DNA of 58,434 bases, taken from assembly GCA_902489745.1 (NCBI GenBank), contig CABUBB010000012.1, forward strand, positions 1 through 58,434, in the 5' to 3' direction. The notes under the pieces were generated by a model that ran no database searches, was not told the origin of the DNA, and saw only the letters and a list, made by a program, of their open reading frames with translations. Position numbers and translations under genes: made by a program. The first letter of the stretch is position 1, and each line of letters starts with the position of its first letter. Source of the DNA: Metaruminococcus_A sp003150405. GTDB taxonomy: Bacteria; Bacillota; Clostridia; Oscillospirales; Ruminococcaceae. This document shows, piece by piece, positions 25,581-33,403 of this stretch.

Positions 25581-27074
25581 TCAGTTCGCACTTTTTTTCA
25601 GCGCTTTGGACATTTTGCCCGTCGGGACATAAAATTCAAATTCGGTGTATTCGCCTTCTACCGAGCGCACCACAATTTCGCCGCCGTGCAGCGCAACAAT
25701 GGAGCGCACAATGTAAAGGCCAAGCCCTACGCCGTTGGTATCCAGACTGCGGGATTTATCGCTCTTGTAAAAACGTTCAAACACATGCTGCACTTCGTCT
25801 TTGGAAAGACCTGCCCCGCTGTTCCGAATGCGGATATAGGTCCTCCCCGCCTCGCTCCGGAAGTGAAACGAAATGGTGCCGCCTTGGTTGACAAACTTAA
25901 CCGCGTTTTCAATCAGGTTATAAACCACCTGGTGGATAAGGTCTTTATCCGCTTCAACAATTACCTTATCGCGATCCAACCCTTCAATATCCACCCGTTT
26001 TTGTTCAATGGCGGATTCAAAGCTGAACAGCGTCTGCAAAATTACGTCGAGCACATCAAAATTTGCGGGATTTATCTTGACCTCACCCGATTCAATTTTC
26101 GACATATTGAGCATTGCGCGCACCAGCCGTGAAAGCCGCTTAACTTCATTGGAAACGGTGGTCAGGTACTCGCGCTCCTTTTCCTTGGGGATGGTCCCGT
26201 CGAGAATGCCGTCTACAAAACCGGAAATGGTCGTCATCGGGGTACGCAGCTCATGCGAAACATTGCCCACAAAACTGCGGCGGCTGGAATCCAGCACCGA
26301 GAGCGACTGCGCCATGTTGTTCAGCGCAAGCGCAAGCTGGGCAATTTCGTCCTCCCCCCGCACCTCTAGCCGTTCGGAAAAATCCCCGCTTCCAAACTTC
26401 TTGGCCGCAAAGGCCATCCGGCGCAATGGCTTGACCATTTGCAATGTCACAAAATAAAAGACAATAAAAGAGAGGAAGATGACAAATACCGACGAAATGC
26501 AGAACATCTGGAGCACCTGCATCAAAAACTCGGTCATGGCGTTGGCCGGTGTCGAAAGGAACAAGTAACCCATCAGCCGCCCGTCCTCCAGCCGGATGGG
26601 CAGCGCATAGGTGTAATTCTGCGCGTCAAATATCCCGCCAAGGTCGCCTACGTCAAAATACTCGCCGCCATCCACCTTGTCCAGCACCTTCTGCGGAATG
26701 CTGTATCCGGTGTACGGCCCCACCTGAATGAGGGTCTGCTGGCTGGAATCCACCTCGCCGGATTCCAGGTACGGCGGTGAATAAATCACCTTACCGCTCG
26801 CATCTACCAAAAAAAGCTGCGCATCAATGGCGTTCGCCAGAATGGCATAGGTGCGGTAGACACTGCTCTGCAACGTCACCTGATTGTCGGTAATCGTATA
26901 GTTTTCCAACGTCAGCGTCACCGCGTTTTCGGTGTTCTGCTTGAGCATGTCATATTTCTCGGTTTTAAAATACTGCGCCGCGACCAGCATCATAATGGCC
27001 CCCAACAGGGTCAGCGATATGATGATGACCGCCGCGCAAATTGCAAAATACTTGGTAAACAGGCTTTTATGCAT
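25581..27074 (-). CDS. sensor histidine kinase
   Basis: About 497 residues. Span 1 (about 10-36), an extracellular sensor region of ~140 residues (PDC/dCache-like, with SGKVIYSPPYLESG), span 2 (about 185-215), a HAMP linker (VKPLRRMAFAAKKFGSGDFS), the H-box NVSHELRTPMTTI (phospho-His about 274) and a complete HATPase with N-box LIENAVKF and G-boxes NSGAGLS and GVGLGLYIV. The ATG at 27074 has GGAGG 5 nt upstream. It follows the response regulator by 27 bp and precedes htrA. The ligand is unknown; envelope stress is inferred from HtrA. Confidence 0.95.
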   Translation of the reverse strand: MHKSLFTKYFAICAAVIIISLTLLGAIMMLVAAQYFKTEKYDMLKQNTENAVTLTLENYTITDNQVTLQSSVYRTYAILANAIDAQLFLVDASGKVIYSPPYLESGEVDSSQQTLIQVGPYTGYSIPQKVLDKVDGGEYFDVGDLGGIFDAQNYTYALPIRLEDGRLMGYLFLSTPANAMTEFLMQVLQMFCISSVFVIFLSFIVFYFVTLQMVKPLRRMAFAAKKFGSGDFSERLEVRGEDEIAQLALALNNMAQSLSVLDSSRRSFVGNVSHELRTPMTTISGFVDGILDGTIPKEKEREYLTTVSNEVKRLSRLVRAMLNMSKIESGEVKINPANFDVLDVILQTLFSFESAIEQKRVDIEGLDRDKVIVEADKDLIHQVVYNLIENAVKFVNQGGTISFHFRSEAGRTYIRIRNSGAGLSKDEVQHVFERFYKSDKSRSLDTNGVGLGLYIVRSIVALHGGEIVVRSVEGEYTEFEFYVPTGKMSKALKKSAN

Positions 27075-27101
27075 ACAGCCCTCCAACAATTATTGGGGCT
27101 G

Positions 27102-27794
27102 TTATTCCACAACCTCAAATTTATAGCCAACGCCCCATACCGTCTTGAGCGACCATTTATCCGAAACGCCCTCCAGCTTTTCACGCAACCGTTTGACGTG
27201 AACGTCAATGGTTCTGGAATCACCGTAATATTCAAACCCCCAAACCTCGTCCAGAAGCTGATCGCGGGTGTAAACGCGGTTCGGGTTGGAGGCGAGGTGG
27301 AACAGCAGCTCCAGCTCTTTGGGCGGGGTGTCAATGACCTTGCCGTCCACCTTGAGTTCATACCGGGTCATGTCCACGCTGAGCTTGTCATAATGGACCT
27401 CCTTGCGCTCCACCGCAGGAGCGGAATTGCCAATACGGCGCATAACCGCCTTAACCCGTGCAATGACCTCCTTGGTATCAAATGGTTTGACCACATAGTC
27501 GTCCGCGCCAAGCTCAAGCCCCAGTACCTTGTCAAAGGTTTCGCCCTTGGCCGTCAGCATAATAATCGGCACGTTTGAGGTCTTGCGGATTTCACGGCAG
27601 ACCTGCCAGCCATCCAGCGTAGGCAGCATAATGTCAAGCAAAATCAAATCCGGCTTGAGGGAGTTGAACTTTGCAATGGCTTCCTCGCCCTCATTGGAGA
27701 TAATAACGCTATACCCCTCTTTTTCCAGGTAGAGCCGCAGCAGCTCGCAGATGTTTTTATCGTCGTCCACGACCAGTATTTTCCCAATCGACAT
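27102..27794 (-). CDS. OmpR/PhoB-family response regulator
   Basis: 230 residues. Receiver domain with acidic pocket D10-D12 (KILVVDDDKN), phospho-acceptor D54 (LILLDIMLP), the Thr/Ser in MLTAKG and the Lys in VVKPFD. The C-terminal winged-helix DNA-binding domain has PPKELELLFHLASNPNRV and SRTIDVHVKRLREKLE. The ATG at 27794 has GGGAGG upstream; the frame is open further upstream without support. It is the first gene of the operon with the kinase and htrA. A TATAAT box (27901-27906) and an inverted repeat at 27875-27890 lie upstream and may be its promoter and operator. Confidence 0.95.
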   Translation of the reverse strand: MSIGKILVVDDDKNICELLRLYLEKEGYSVIISNEGEEAIAKFNSLKPDLILLDIMLPTLDGWQVCREIRKTSNVPIIMLTAKGETFDKVLGLELGADDYVVKPFDTKEVIARVKAVMRRIGNSAPAVERKEVHYDKLSVDMTRYELKVDGKVIDTPPKELELLFHLASNPNRVYTRDQLLDEVWGFEYYGDSRTIDVHVKRLREKLEGVSDKWSLKTVWGVGYKFEVVE

Positions 27795-27874
27795 ATTCTT
27801 CGTACCTCCCACTTTCTTGGTTCTCTTATGTATCCGGCCGCCGGCCGATCCGGAGCCATTTACCCGCAACGGGC

Positions 27875-27906
27875 AGAATTGTCCAATTCTTACTGTTTTT
27901 ATTATA
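27875..27906 (-). promoter_or_regulatory. putative promoter and operator of the response regulator operon
   Basis: TATAAT on the minus strand at 27901-27906, without a good -35 box. Eleven bp downstream is a perfect inverted repeat AGAATTG-TC-CAATTCT (27875-27890), well placed to be an operator at the transcription start. Inference only. Confidence 0.45.
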
Positions 27907-28050
27907 ACCTATCCATGCTGTGAAAAGTGAATAAACTCTAAATCTTTTGACAAGAGGATTTTAATTTGCACTGCTTCAGACGTACAGACCCCCTCTCAAA
28001 GAGCAAAATCCTAAAAGCATCTTGCTTTACACGCCAAGGCAGGTAAAGCA

Positions 28051-28076
28051 AAGGGCCCTGCCTGCGCAGAGCCCTT
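28051..28076 (-). terminator. terminator of the lipoprotein gene
   Basis: Stem AAGGGC/GCCCTT plus inner CTGC/GCAG (one mismatch), 7 bp past the stop. The T tract on the minus strand is short (CCCTTTGCTTT). Confidence 0.6.
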
Positions 28077-28082
28077 GGTCAT

Positions 28083-28706
28083 TTATTCTTTTTCCAATTT
28101 CAGACGAAACACAAAATGGTATCCGCAAACCCGGTTATCCCACTCACAGGTTAAAACAACACCGCGGAGCTGCTCTTCAGCGTCCGGCGGGAATGGGTGC
28201 AGGCCGTCGTCCAGCTTGTACAGGTGATACCGGAATTCCCCATCCGCGTCCGGTTCAAGTCCCTGTTTTTGCGTCCACTGCACCGTGCCGTCAATCTCAA
28301 AAGACGTACCGAACGCCATCCCTTCGTTCAGGACGGAATCCTCCACCATGATGCGGTTCGGCGCTTCGCCATAAAAGGTGATGTATAAATCCGTTTTTTC
28401 CGGCAGCACAGGATAATCCCGCTGTACAAGCTCCATAAACAAATCGCTCGGGGCAAATTCACGGGGCGTTTCTCCCGCTTCACACACCAGATAAGGCATA
28501 TCCTGCCCGCTTGTACTCGAAAGGCTTTTCATGTCGGCGGAAATCGTGAGGCTTGGAAAGCCGTTTTCGTCCTGCTCCGGCTTTGATACAGGCACGATGC
28601 TGGCAGACTCATACGCCTGAGGCTGTCCCGGTTCCGAACAGGCTGCCAGGCAGCACGCGCATAACAGGACGGCAAATAAAGCCGACCATCTCTGTAAATT
28701 TTTCAT
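28083..28706 (-). CDS. putative lipoprotein of unknown function
   Basis: 207 residues from the ATG at 28706. A classical lipoprotein signal peptide is visible: MKNLQRW, a hydrophobic core and a lipobox ending LAAC at about residue 22, so the mature protein is lipid-anchored outside the cell. The rest is acidic and soluble-looking with no motif I recognise. The last third (RLKLEKE end, preceded by GVVLTCEWDNRVCGYHF) suggests a beta-rich fold. The upstream in-frame start at 28763 would bury the signal peptide and is rejected. It is alone, divergent from the Gfo/Idh/MocA gene and tail-away from the two-component operon. Confidence 0.75.
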   Translation of the reverse strand: MKNLQRWSALFAVLLCACCLAACSEPGQPQAYESASIVPVSKPEQDENGFPSLTISADMKSLSSTSGQDMPYLVCEAGETPREFAPSDLFMELVQRDYPVLPEKTDLYITFYGEAPNRIMVEDSVLNEGMAFGTSFEIDGTVQWTQKQGLEPDADGEFRYHLYKLDDGLHPFPPDAEEQLRGVVLTCEWDNRVCGYHFVFRLKLEKE

Positions 28707-28902
28707 GCTCTTTTCCAATTTGCAATGCAGCCCTGTCCAGATTGCTGAATTCGTCCGGTACACAAGAATCTACAGCCCTCCTTTTGGCGGATGTTAATAG
28801 AATCATAGCATGTCGAACCATTCCTTTCAATATTGCATTTTAAAGGCATCCTCTGCCTGTGTTTTTTCTTGTTGTTCCCTGTTCTTTCCGACAAAATCAT
28901 GC

Positions 28903-28919
28903 TATACTGTGGTTATACT
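28903..28919 (+). promoter_or_regulatory. possible promoter of the Gfo/Idh/MocA gene
   Basis: Two TATACT boxes, at 28903-28908 (with an extended -10 TGC) and 28914-28919, 47-58 bp before the ATG. No convincing -35 box. Confidence 0.4.
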
Positions 28920-28965
28920 ATCCAAAACATTCCAGCTGTCATTCCGCAAAGGAGGAACCCCAATC

Positions 28966-30081
28966 ATGGATCAAGTACGCATCGGAATCGTCGGCATTGC
29001 CAATATGGGAATGCAGCACGCACGCTATATCGTCAATGGCGAGGTGGAAGGCGCCCGTCTCACCGCCGTCTGCGCCACAAAACAGAGTACGATTGACGCC
29101 GCAAAACAGGAACTTCCGGCCGGCATAGCCGGCTTTACCGATTACGACGCCTTCCTGCACAGCGGCCTGATTGACGCTGTGATGATTGTCACCCCCCACT
29201 ACTCCCACCCGGAGCTCACCATCAAAGCGTTTGAAGCCGGGCTACATGTGCTGGTGGAAAAACCGGCCGGCGTTTATACCAAACAGGTTTACCCCATGAA
29301 TGAGGCCGCTGAAAAGAGCGGCAAGGTGTATTCCATCATGTACCAGGAGCGCGCCAACCCAGTGTTTATCAAGCTGCATGAGATGATCAAAAACGGCAAG
29401 CTCGGCCGTATTCGCCGTGTTATCTGGATTGAAACCACCTCCTACCGCAGCGACTGCTACTACACCAGCGCCCCGTGGCGCGGCACCTATGCCACCGACG
29501 GCGGCGGTGTCCTGCTCAATCAGGCCATCCATTCGCTGGACACCTGGCAGTGGCTGTTCGGCATGCCGCAGACGGTGCAGGCGTTCTGCGAATTCGGCAA
29601 ATACCATCCCATTGAGGTGGAGGATGAAGCCGTCGCCTACCTGCGCTACGCGGACGGCGCCATCGGCACCTTCATCGCCTCTACCGGTGACGCACCAGGC
29701 ACCAAGCGGATTGAAATCACCTGTGACAGCGGTAAGGTCATCGTCGAAGGCCGCAAGCTCACCTTCTACCGTTTGGAAATGCCGGAACCAGAGTACAACA
29801 AGATCAATACCGAGCCGTTTGGCAACCCGAAATCGGTCGTCACTACAGTGGAATATCCAGAACGCAAAGGTTTCTCCCATCCAGACGTCACCCAAAACTT
29901 TGTGGACGCCATCCTTTATGGCGCCGAAAACAAATGGGACGGCTGTGACGGCATCAACAGCCTTGAGCTTGCCAACGCCATGGTTCTCTCCTCCTGGGAA
30001 CAAAACCGCACCATAACCCTCCCTATAGACGCCGACCGCTATTATGAGCTGCTGGAGGAGAAAATCGATCAAGCCAAATAA
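28966..30081 (+). CDS. Gfo/Idh/MocA-family oxidoreductase
   Basis: 371 residues. The N-terminal Rossmann fold starts VRIGIVGIANMGMQHARYI (dinucleotide-binding GxGxxG-type loop, here with Ile-Ala and Asn-Met replacements), followed by the family's conserved VLVEKPAGVYT (EKP motif) at about residues 90-100. The C-terminal domain has GGVLLNQAIHSLDTWQWLFG, with the catalytic-type His. Members oxidise or reduce sugars, inositols and derivatives with NAD(P). The ATG at 28966 has an AAAGGAGGA site; the longer open frame upstream has none. It stands alone, so no pathway can be proposed. Confidence 0.92.
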   Translation: MDQVRIGIVGIANMGMQHARYIVNGEVEGARLTAVCATKQSTIDAAKQELPAGIAGFTDYDAFLHSGLIDAVMIVTPHYSHPELTIKAFEAGLHVLVEKPAGVYTKQVYPMNEAAEKSGKVYSIMYQERANPVFIKLHEMIKNGKLGRIRRVIWIETTSYRSDCYYTSAPWRGTYATDGGGVLLNQAIHSLDTWQWLFGMPQTVQAFCEFGKYHPIEVEDEAVAYLRYADGAIGTFIASTGDAPGTKRIEITCDSGKVIVEGRKLTFYRLEMPEPEYNKINTEPFGNPKSVVTTVEYPERKGFSHPDVTQNFVDAILYGAENKWDGCDGINSLELANAMVLSSWEQNRTITLPIDADRYYELLEEKIDQAK

Positions 30082-30090
30082 CCAATCATA

Positions 30091-30123
30091 AAAAAGGCAG
30101 GGCCATATTGACCCTGCCTTTTT
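30091..30123 (+). terminator. terminator after the Gfo/Idh/MocA gene
   Basis: A perfect 12-bp stem (AAAAAGGCAGGG at 30091-30102, CCCTGCCTTTTT at 30112-30123), 9-nt loop and T run, starting 9 bp past the stop. Confidence 0.9.
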
Positions 30124-30235
30124 ATCTCTCGCTTCAAAACGGACTGAAGCGGTACAATCCGGCTCCTGATACACGCTGAAATCTGCACAGCGGCATTTTT
30201 CCGCGCAGCCTTCTCAGCAGCTTTTCCTTGCCGCA

Positions 30236-30266
30236 AAAAAGCCCCGCAAAAACTGCGGGGCTTTTT
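30236..30266 (-). terminator. Rho-independent terminator of groESL
   Basis: A 13-bp perfect stem (AAAAAGCCCCGCA at 30236-30248, its complement at 30254-30266), loop AAAAC, and a T run on the minus strand, 17 bp past the groEL stop. Confidence 0.92.
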
Positions 30267-30283
30267 CATAAATTCCGGGCCGA

Positions 30284-31912
30284 TTAATACATTCCGCCCA
30301 TGCCGCCTGCCGGAGCAGCCGGAGCCGGATTCTCTTCCGGATGGTCGGTCACAAGGCTCTCGGTGGTCAGCACCATGCTGGCAACCGAAGCCGCGTTCTG
30401 CAGCGCGCTTCTGGTAACCTTGGTTGGGTCGATGATACCGTGGCTGCCCATATCGCAGTACTCCTCTTTGGAGAAGTCAAAGCCATAGCCAACCTTGTCG
30501 GCTTTCATAATCTGGTCCACAATAACCGAACCTTCCAGACCTGCGTTTGCAGCAATCTGGCGAACCGGTTCCTCCAGAGCTTTGAGAACAATCTTCATAC
30601 CGGTTTTCTCATCGCCGGAAGCATCGTCAAGCAGTGCTTTTACCGCTGGGATTGCGTTAATCAGCGCAACACCGCCGCCGGCAACGGTACCCTCTTCCAC
30701 AGCCGCTTTGGTTGCGGAAAGCGCATCCTCAATACGGAGCTTTTTCTCTTTCATCTCCACTTCGGTTGCAGCGCCAACCTTAATGACTGCTACGCCGCCT
30801 GCGAGCTTCGCAAGACGCTCCTGAAGCTTCTCACGGTCGAAATCCGAGGTGGTCTCTTCAATCTGTGCACGGATCTGGCCAACACGGGCTTTGATTTCGT
30901 CCGAACTGCCGGCGCCGTCCACAATGATGGTGTTCTCTTTCTGAACCTTAACCTGACGTGCACGGCCGAGCTGGTCAATGGTGGTGTCTTTCAGCTCAAG
31001 GCCAAGCTCTTCGCTGATGACCTCGCCGCCGGTCAGGATAGCGATGTCGCGCAGCATTTCTTTCCGGCGGTCGCCAAAGCCCGGCGCCTTAACGGCAACG
31101 CAGGTGAAGGTGCCGCGGAGCTTGTTGACAATCAGGGTCGAAAGCGCTTCGCCCTCAACATCCTCGGCAATGATGAGCAGCTTTTTGCCCGCCTGGACAA
31201 TCTGCTCGAGCAGCGGCAGGATTTCCTGAATCACGCTGATCTTCTTATCGGTAATCAGAATGTAAGCGTCGTCAAGAACCGCTTCCATCTTCTCGGTGTC
31301 GGTCACCATATACGGCGCAATGTAGCCGCGGTCAAACTGCATGCCCTCAACCACTTCGCTGTAGGTCTCAGCGGTCTTGGACTCCTCAATGGTGATAACG
31401 CCGTCGGCAGAAACCTTTTCCATCGCCTCAGCAATCAGCTTGCCGACCGATTCGTCTGCAGCAGAAATAGTTGCAACACGCGCAATGTCATCCGAGCCGT
31501 CTACTGCTTTGGAATTTTTTACAATCGCATCAATGGCAGCGTCTACCGCCTTGCTCATGCCTTTGCGGACAATCATCGGGTTGGCGCCCGCGGTGACGTT
31601 CTTCATACCTTCGCGGACCAGAGCCTGCGCAAGCAGAGTTGCGGTGGTGGTACCGTCGCCGGCTGCATCGTTGGTCTTGGTCGCAACCTCTTTTACAAGC
31701 TGCGCGCCCATGTTCTCAAACGGGTCTTCCAGCTCAATCTCTTTTGCAATGGTTACACCGTCGTTGGTGATAAGCGGTGCGCCGTACTTTTTGTCCAGCA
31801 CCACATTGCGGCCCTTCGGCCCCAGGGTGATTTTTACAGTGTCCGCAAGTTTATCAATACCGGCGAGGAGGGATTTTCTTGCCTCTTCCCCATAAATAAT
31901 GTCTTTTGCCAT
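30284..31912 (-). CDS. groL: chaperonin GroEL (Hsp60)
   Basis: 542 residues, full length. The ATP-dependent 14-mer folding chamber. Conserved segments are LGPKGRNVVLDKKYGAP, the ATP-site GDGTTTATLLAQALV, and the flexible Gly/Met tail PAGGMGGMY. It follows groES by 40 bp with an AGGAGG site and ends at a strong terminator. HrcA/CIRCE control is expected from the operator before groES. Confidence 0.99.
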   Translation of the reverse strand: MAKDIIYGEEARKSLLAGIDKLADTVKITLGPKGRNVVLDKKYGAPLITNDGVTIAKEIELEDPFENMGAQLVKEVATKTNDAAGDGTTTATLLAQALVREGMKNVTAGANPMIVRKGMSKAVDAAIDAIVKNSKAVDGSDDIARVATISAADESVGKLIAEAMEKVSADGVITIEESKTAETYSEVVEGMQFDRGYIAPYMVTDTEKMEAVLDDAYILITDKKISVIQEILPLLEQIVQAGKKLLIIAEDVEGEALSTLIVNKLRGTFTCVAVKAPGFGDRRKEMLRDIAILTGGEVISEELGLELKDTTIDQLGRARQVKVQKENTIIVDGAGSSDEIKARVGQIRAQIEETTSDFDREKLQERLAKLAGGVAVIKVGAATEVEMKEKKLRIEDALSATKAAVEEGTVAGGGVALINAIPAVKALLDDASGDEKTGMKIVLKALEEPVRQIAANAGLEGSVIVDQIMKADKVGYGFDFSKEEYCDMGSHGIIDPTKVTRSALQNAASVASMVLTTESLVTDHPEENPAPAAPAGGMGGMY

Positions 31913-31952
31913 AACGGAATTCCTCCTAAAATTTATTTATGCTGTGTGTTTG

Positions 31953-32237
31953 TTATTCAACCACTGCGAGCACGTCGCTCTGACGGAGGATGGTGTATTC
32001 CTCACCGTCTACCTTGACCTCGGTGCCTGCATATTTGCTCATGAGCACCTTGTCGCCAACCTTGAGCTCCATCTTCACTTCTTTGCCGTCAACAACGCCG
32101 CCTGGTCCAACTGCAAGGACTTCCGCAACCTGCGGCTTCTCTTTGGCGGAACCGGCTAAAATAATACCGCTTTTGGTGGTCTCTTCCGCCTCTACCATTT
32201 TAATGACAATCCTATCGGCAAGAGGTCTGATTTTCAT
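31953..32237 (-). CDS. groS: co-chaperonin GroES (Hsp10)
   Basis: 94 residues. Lid of the GroEL chamber. It has the typical start MKIRPLADRIVIKMVEAEE, the mobile loop (TTKSGIILAGSAKEKP) and the roof/edge segment VLMSKYAGTEVKVDGEEY. An AGGAGG site precedes the ATG. First gene of groES-groEL, about 30 bp downstream of a perfect CIRCE element. Confidence 0.99.
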   Translation of the reverse strand: MKIRPLADRIVIKMVEAEETTKSGIILAGSAKEKPQVAEVLAVGPGGVVDGKEVKMELKVGDKVLMSKYAGTEVKVDGEEYTILRQSDVLAVVE

Positions 32238-32266
32238 AACATACTCCTCCTAGATGATGATAAATT

Positions 32267-32293
32267 TTAGCACTCACTCAAATGGAGTGCTAA
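32267..32293. promoter_or_regulatory. CIRCE operator (HrcA binding site)
   Basis: A perfect inverted repeat TTAGCACTC (32267-32275), 9-bp spacer, GAGTGCTAA (32285-32293). This is the full CIRCE consensus, between the groES promoter and start codon, and implies repression by HrcA, whose gene lies outside the window. Confidence 0.97.
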
Positions 32294-32302
32294 CTATTAT
32301 CT

Positions 32303-32330
32303 ATTGTAATGCATTTTGCTTAAAAATCAA
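32303..32330 (-). promoter_or_regulatory. promoter of groESL
   Basis: On the minus strand TTGATT (32325-32330) and TACAAT (32303-32308) with 16-bp spacing, directly upstream of CIRCE. Confidence 0.75.
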
Positions 32331-32687
32331 GACGTGTCATATTTTTATAACAATTTTTGGGTATATTTCATATTTTTTATGAGTTATTTTTGTTTATTTA
32401 TTCCAATATCATTGGGTTGAAAATCCGCTTCTTTTGTCGCATTCTCAAACCGGTACGCGCAGGTGCAGAGGAATTCATCCTATTTTATCCCGCGGCAGCG
32501 GCGAAAACTGCCGATTTAAATTTTTGATGCACTAACTGCCATGACCAGACGGTGCAGGAACAGCTTTGTAAGCAGGCAGCGTCCATTGCTGTAAAATCCA
32601 TAAATCGAAACCGCTTCCTTGTACACTGTCCCAAAGCATTTTGTAAACAATAGCAGAAGTAAAACCGGCGCGCAAAGCGCACCGGTT
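32331..32687. other. intergenic region upstream of groESL
   Basis: AT-rich near groES and otherwise featureless, up to the terminator of the phosphoesterase gene at 32661-32689. I see no gene or RNA motif. Confidence 0.45.
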
Positions 32688-32689
32688 TT
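32661..32689 (-). terminator. terminator overlapping the phosphoesterase stop codon
   Basis: Stem AAAACCGGCGCGC / GCGCACCGGTTTT with one mismatch and an AAA loop. The right arm overlaps the stop codon at 32688-32690. No long T run follows, so efficiency is uncertain. Confidence 0.6.
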
Positions 32690-33377
32690 ACTTCCGTTTA
32701 GCTTTTTTCTCCTCCACCGGCAAAACCTTTAAATAAACAGCGCGGTGGCGGTTGGTAATCGCCTTGTCCAGGTGCAGCTTGCCAAAATACCACTGCCCGA
32801 ACTCCACCGTCTTGCCTACCGCATCCAAAAAATTGTTGATACGCGAATTAACGTCCATCGGCGGAAGATTGAGAAATTCCAGAATGTTGGTCGGGGCATC
32901 ATGGCTAATGATAACATCCACCCGGTTCCCAACCGCCGCCAGCCGCTCCCAAGCTAACGCCTCTTCCTCAGCGCTCGGCTGTTCCTCGGCCCACCAGAGG
33001 TTGTTGTCCTCCCGCAGCATCCCATCGGTGCTCTCGCCGCCGCCAAAAGCAAAGTAATACTTGCCCTCTATCTCGTAAATTTCCCCGCGGCAAAGCATAC
33101 GCAGGTTGCCGGAAATTCTCCGGACCCTGCCGCCGCACCATTCCTCCTCTGGATACTCCGCCAGCGCCTCGTAGTTGTCGTGGCAGCCAGTGACAAAAAC
33201 CGTGTTGAATTTCTTTTTTCCTATCTTTTTTAACTGCTTTTTCTCTTTGTCCGTGTTTTCCCAAACGAAACCAAAATCCCCGCATACAATCAGGGTGTCT
33301 CCTTTTTTTAGCCGGCCGTACTCCGGCGCGCTGAATCGTTTGTATTCGCCGTGGAAATCTCCGGTGACATAGACCAT
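32688..33377 (-). CDS. calcineurin-like metallophosphoesterase
   Basis: 229 residues. The dinuclear-metal phosphoesterase motifs are in order: GDFHG (residues 6-10), CGDFGFVW, TGCHDNYEAL, the His in VDVIISHDAP and a final GKLHLDK. The third motif is normally GNH(D/E), where Asn binds metal and substrate; here Asn is Cys (GCHD). The C-terminus is strongly basic (KKAKRK). Members hydrolyse phospho-mono- or diesters, from cyclic nucleotides to proteins; the substrate cannot be deduced. It is followed after 26 bp by nothing on this strand except its terminator and is preceded 26 bp upstream by metY, so both may share a transcript. Confidence 0.88.
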   Translation of the reverse strand: MVYVTGDFHGEYKRFSAPEYGRLKKGDTLIVCGDFGFVWENTDKEKKQLKKIGKKKFNTVFVTGCHDNYEALAEYPEEEWCGGRVRRISGNLRMLCRGEIYEIEGKYYFAFGGGESTDGMLREDNNLWWAEEQPSAEEEALAWERLAAVGNRVDVIISHDAPTNILEFLNLPPMDVNSRINNFLDAVGKTVEFGQWYFGKLHLDKAITNRHRAVYLKVLPVEEKKAKRK

Positions 33378-33403
33378 AATTTACGACCTCACTGACCCCT
33401 GCG

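Noticed and set aside
30341..32017. 558-codon plus-strand frame opposite groEL/groES
   Set aside because: Antisense shadow of a highly conserved gene; no promoter or ribosome-binding site, and it crosses the groES-groEL gap.
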